Shown piece after piece: positions 3,857 to 5,124 of a DNA stretch of 5,124 bases. Position numbers and translations under genes: made by a program. The stretch covers positions 1 through 5,124 of the forward strand of contig DUHF01000030.1 of assembly GCA_013331015.1 (NCBI GenBank), in the 5' to 3' direction. The notes under the pieces are model-generated. The model was not told the origin of the DNA, did no database searches, and saw nothing but the letters and a program-made list of their open reading frames with translations. Each line of letters starts with the position of its first letter. Position 1 is the stretch's first letter. This DNA comes from Methanoregula sp. Its GTDB lineage: Archaea > Halobacteriota > Methanomicrobia > Methanomicrobiales > Methanospirillaceae.

Positions 3857-4491
3857 GGGGTGGCCTCCCGTTTCGCGGCCCGGATGCGCTCCTTGAGATC
3901 ACGGGCGGCTTTTGCGATGTCGGGCGCCGAGACCACAGCGGAGATGACCGCAACGCCGTCCGCACCCGCATGGATAACCTCCTTAACGTTACCGGGTCCG
4001 ATACCGCCAATGGCGATGACCGGGATTCGCACGGCATTCCGGATCGACCGGAGCCGGTCAAGCCCGTGGCCGGGGCCGGCATCGGCCTTGGAACCGGTAT
4101 CGAATGTGGGGCTGAGCGCCACATAATCCGCCCCCGCAGATGCTGCCGCGAGCGCCTCGTCCACGCTGCCAACCGAGATCCCGATGACAAATCCCGACGG
4201 GGCGAGTTGCCGGGCAACATCTATAGAGATGTCCCCCTGCCCGAGATGGACACCATCCGCCCCGCAGGCAAGGGCAACATCCAGCCGGTCATTGACGATA
4301 AAAAGTGCTCCGGCAGGGTTCGTTACTGCCCGGATCTCCCGGCCGATCCTGACAAGCTCATGGCAGTCAAGGGCCTTGTCCCGGAGCTGGATCACATCAG
4401 CCCCACCGGCAACAGCGCGGCGGGCGATCTCTGCATGCAAAAGCCCTCCTGCGAGCGTCTCATCCGTAATAACGTAGAGATCGTAGGGCAT
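3853..4491 (-). CDS. thiE: Thiamine-phosphate synthase
   Basis: Soluble TIM-barrel enzyme of 212 residues, the normal ThiE length. It condenses HMP-pyrophosphate with hydroxyethylthiazole phosphate to give thiamine phosphate and pyrophosphate. Motifs in order: LYVITD at 5-10; VIQLRDK at 33-39 with the phosphate-binding Q35, R37 and K39; FIVNDRLDVAL at 64-74 with N67 and D68; GADGVHLGQGD at 77-87; GISVGS at 104-109; YVALSPTFDTGSK at 123-135 with T129 and K135; PVIAIGGI at 157-164; and GVAVISAV at 179-186. The pattern is complete, so the enzyme should be active. Many archaea instead use ThiN for this step. The start is nine bases after the thiM stop; the gap is TC followed by T7 and lacks a Shine-Dalgarno, so translation is probably coupled to thiM. 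The stop overlaps the phosphoesterase start. Confidence 0.95.
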   Translation of the reverse strand: MPYDLYVITDETLAGGLLHAEIARRAVAGGADVIQLRDKALDCHELVRIGREIRAVTNPAGALFIVNDRLDVALACGADGVHLGQGDISIDVARQLAPSGFVIGISVGSVDEALAAASAGADYVALSPTFDTGSKADAGPGHGLDRLRSIRNAVRIPVIAIGGIGPGNVKEVIHAGADGVAVISAVVSAPDIAKAARDLKERIRAAKREATP

Positions 4492-4500
4492 AAAAAAAGA

Positions 4501-5124
4501 TCAGGCCGTTTTTATCCTTGCTCCCTTAACAAGCATCGCCGGAGTGAGTCCTGCCAGTTCATCGAAGAGGGCGGTCTTGAAGGAAAAGGGGCCCTTTGCA
4601 CCTGCTGCTGCCCGCTCGCCGGCAATACCGAACGCGGCAAGCGCAGCAGCAGACGCTTTGAGCAGATCTTCGGATACCGCACAAAATACACCGGTCACCG
4701 ATGCTGCCATGCAGCCGGTACCGGAGATGCTGCCCATGAGGGGGTGGCCGTTCTCCACAAGAAGGGTGCGTTTGCCGTCCGTGACAATATCCGTTTCACC
4801 GCTGACCGAAACAACCAGCCGGGCAGCCTTTGCATAGTCCTTTGCAATGGCCACAACATCCCCCGCAAGCCCATGGGAGTCAACCCCGCGGACCTTCCCG
4901 CCGGCACCGGCAAGGACACCAATCTCTCCGGCATTGCCCTTGAGGACACTGATGCTGAGTTCGTCCATGAGGCGCTGTACCGTGGCGGTCCGGAACCGGG
5001 TCGCCCCGGCTCCGACAGGATCGAGGATGACCGGGATCTTCCGGTCGTTTGCCATACCACCGGCAAGGATCATGGACTCGATCTGCGCGGCATTCAGCGT
5101 CCCGATGTTGAGGACGAGTGCACC
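4501..5124 (-). CDS. thiM: Hydroxyethylthiazole kinase, N-terminus outside window
   Basis: ATP-dependent kinase of the ribokinase-like fold that phosphorylates 4-methyl-5-(2-hydroxyethyl)thiazole, feeding the next gene product, ThiE. The frame is open to the window edge; 207 residues are visible, beginning GALVLNIGTLNAAQIES, so roughly 50-60 of the usual 260 or so are missing. Visible motifs (numbered from the window edge): LDPVGAGATRFR at 34-45, LKGNAGEI at 61-68 (the family's RGN-x-EI site), VSGETDIVTDG at 107-117, and GSISGTGCMAA at 131-141 with the catalytic-loop Cys138. The ATG at 5073 is internal: the in-frame sequence upstream is clearly ThiM-like, so it is not the start. The operon promoter, and any regulatory leader, lies outside the window. 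Confidence 0.94.
   Translation of the reverse strand, partial: GALVLNIGTLNAAQIESMILAGGMANDRKIPVILDPVGAGATRFRTATVQRLMDELSISVLKGNAGEIGVLAGAGGKVRGVDSHGLAGDVVAIAKDYAKAARLVVSVSGETDIVTDGKRTLLVENGHPLMGSISGTGCMAASVTGVFCAVSEDLLKASAAALAAFGIAGERAAAGAKGPFSFKTALFDELAGLTPAMLVKGARIKTA

Noticed and set aside
3452..4220. Long frames on both strands overlapping thiE and the phosphoesterase gene
   Set aside because: They are shadows: the thiE and PE frames carry complete conserved motifs, whereas these translate to Arg/Pro/Ser-rich sequence.

Overview
This window reads as chromosomal DNA of a methanogenic archaeon, most likely of the Methanomicrobiales (Methanoregula-like). The organism call is inference. It rests on the GC-rich coding style, AT-rich TATA-type (box A) promoters, a tRNA gene without an encoded CCA, oligo-T terminators, a TTG start, a stand-alone LigD-type 3'-phosphoesterase, and a family of small methanogen-type antitoxins.

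Left part (1-1530): a DUF3467 protein gene is followed by tRNA-Thr(CGT). Downstream of the tRNA lies an AT-rich stretch of about 1 kb on the minus strand. It carries a RelE/ParE-type toxin with its antitoxin and a small putative membrane protein. The last bases of the tRNA plus 6 bases of 3' flank (460-475) recur exactly at 1515-1530. There they are followed by a run of ten T that would suit the tRNA's own terminator. I read 460-1530 as a small integrated element, or what remains of one, inserted at the tRNA 3' end. No integrase is recognisable.

Middle part (1600-3472): a plus-strand gene encodes a five-helix membrane protein of the COG2426 / small multidrug export family. It has its own TATA box and ribosome binding site. 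After it comes an unusually long stretch of about 1.28 kb without a convincing gene, lying between convergent genes. This gap is dense in structure: two copies of a 13-base palindrome, an 88-base tandem duplication rich in the palindrome ATCGCGAT, a strong box A, a long GC-rich hairpin and a textbook hairpin-plus-T7 terminator. It is the best candidate in the window for an undescribed non-coding RNA or regulatory locus.

Right part (3473-5124, minus strand): a compact operon thiM (5' part outside the window) - thiE - LigD-type phosphoesterase. ThiM phosphorylates hydroxyethylthiazole and ThiE joins the product to HMP-pyrophosphate to give thiamine phosphate, so the first two genes form a consecutive salvage/biosynthesis pair. 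The phosphoesterase, a 3'-end-healing DNA repair enzyme, overlaps thiE by ATGA and is probably translationally coupled to it. That pairing has no obvious metabolic logic.
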